Positions 14,189 through 14,739 of a stretch of 14,739 bases of DNA are shown here, one piece after another. The DNA comes from Microcaldota archaeon (GTDB lineage: Archaea > Micrarchaeota > Micrarchaeia > Micrarchaeales > CABMGC01). The position numbers and the translations under genes were made by a program. The stretch covers positions 1 to 14,739 of the forward strand of contig JAKBRL010000020.1 of the NCBI GenBank assembly GCA_021845465.1, written 5' to 3'. Below the pieces are notes generated by a model, which was given only the letters and a program-made list of their open reading frames with translations, searched no databases and was not told where the DNA came from. Position 1 is the first letter of the stretch. Every line of letters starts with the position of its first letter.

Positions 14189-14739
14189 ATGTCTGAAAAA
14201 CTAAAAATAGGAAAACGAACCATCGCATTTGCTTCTGCAGTTCTGGTTCTGGTGTATCTTGCAGTACTGCCTATTGCATCTGCGCAGTCCACATCAAACA
14301 CCTCAACTACGATACAGTCTACATTATGTGGCATAATCTCCACAATATCCTCTGTTATTTTCATAATAGCGATATTCATGTTTGTCCTGGGGAGCATATT
14401 GTATGGTGTAGCTCACATGTTTCCTGCAGCCGGAAATCTGAAAGGGTCGACACAAGGCTGGGGAATAGGAATGATAATAGGCGGAATAATCGCAATAGTC
14501 CTATACCTGCTCTCATCTTTCATAATAACGCATCTTGCAGCATTGAGCAATAATGGGGTAATACCTGCTATATCACAGCAGGGTTGCTCAGGAGTGAGCT
14601 TCTTCGGAAGCACAGTCGGATCTACATCATCTGCCTCAGGAGTGCAGAACCAAGCAGGCACTTCTTCCAGCTCTTTCGGCTCATCGGTAGGAACAGGATC
14701 CCATGGAACAGGCTCTCAGGCCGCATCATCCGGAAGTTC
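14189..14739 (+). CDS. VirB2/TrbC-like two-helix secreted protein, N-terminal part (cut by right edge)
   Basis: The frame is open for 183 codons to the edge. Residues 1-32 form a classical signal peptide with a hydrophobic core (about 12-29) and an ASA cleavage site before Gln33. Two further hydrophobic helices lie at about 48-77 and 91-118, joined by a short loop (about 78-90, containing GNLKGSTQG). Signal peptide, helix, short polar loop and helix is the architecture of VirB2/TrbC pilins of type IV secretion systems, and similar small proteins occur in archaea. Beyond residue 119 the chain becomes Ser/Gly-rich low-complexity sequence up to the edge. Cys47 and Cys133 could form a disulfide. 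No VirB4 or other secretion component is in the window, so the pilin role is an inference from topology. An ATG at 14176 is out of frame, and the start at 14189 has the GGGAAG site. Confidence 0.65.
   Translation, partial: MSEKLKIGKRTIAFASAVLVLVYLAVLPIASAQSTSNTSTTIQSTLCGIISTISSVIFIIAIFMFVLGSILYGVAHMFPAAGNLKGSTQGWGIGMIIGGIIAIVLYLLSSFIITHLAALSNNGVIPAISQQGCSGVSFFGSTVGSTSSASGVQNQAGTSSSSFGSSVGTGSHGTGSQAASSGS

Noticed and set aside
14080..14397. 105-codon minus-strand frame overlapping the right-edge gene
   Set aside because: It is antisense to a frame with a convincing signal peptide, membrane helices and ribosome site.

Overview
The window looks archaeal, most likely from a small-genome DPANN lineage such as Micrarchaeota (ARMAN-like). 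The placement is inferred from gene content and no phylogenetic marker is present. Supporting signs are TATA-like boxes lying about 22-27 bases before many start codons (leaderless promoters), frequent ATA and AGG/AGA codons, an archaeal-type bifunctional phosphoglucose/phosphomannose isomerase, two proteins with archaeal class III (pilin/archaellin-type) signal sequences, and a CBS-domain protein with a ribosome-hibernation-like tail. No rRNA, tRNA, CRISPR array, transposase or insertion sequence was seen.

Layout. 1-245 (-): N-terminal part of a small BofA-like membrane protein, cut by the left edge. 372-2432 (-): a 686-residue protein with about 3.5 tandem repeats of roughly 90 residues, followed by a degenerate SAM-methyltransferase-like domain. 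2433-2765: a gene-free stretch with a small hairpin and short AGTATGATAA repeats next to a TATA-like box. 2766-3716 (+): phosphoglucose/phosphomannose isomerase. 3883-5112 (+): carboxynorspermidine/carboxyspermidine decarboxylase (nspC). 5151-5981 (-) and 6027-6869 (-): two adjacent paralogues that resemble nucleotidyltransferases with eroded catalytic residues. 7150-8295 (+): four CBS domains plus a hibernation-factor-like tail. It is followed after 15 bases by 8311-8769 (+), a small pilin-like protein. 8803-12015 (+): a 1070-residue surface protein with a pilin-type N-terminus and LamG-type modules. 12049-13101 (-) and 13106-13996 (-): agmatine deiminase and N-carbamoylputrescine amidase, in the order aguB-aguA and nearly overlapping. 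14189-14739 (+): start of a VirB2/TrbC-like two-helix pilin-type protein, cut by the right edge.

How the genes fit together. AguA and AguB convert agmatine to putrescine in two steps. NspC catalyses the last step of the carboxy(nor)spermidine route to spermidine or norspermidine. The window therefore holds both ends of an alternative polyamine pathway, but not the carboxyspermidine dehydrogenase between them nor an arginine decarboxylase. The 8.3-12.0 kb and 14.2 kb genes suggest surface or pilus-like structures. The 686-residue repeat protein and the two nucleotidyltransferase-like paralogues are the least explained genes and the best candidates for something new.
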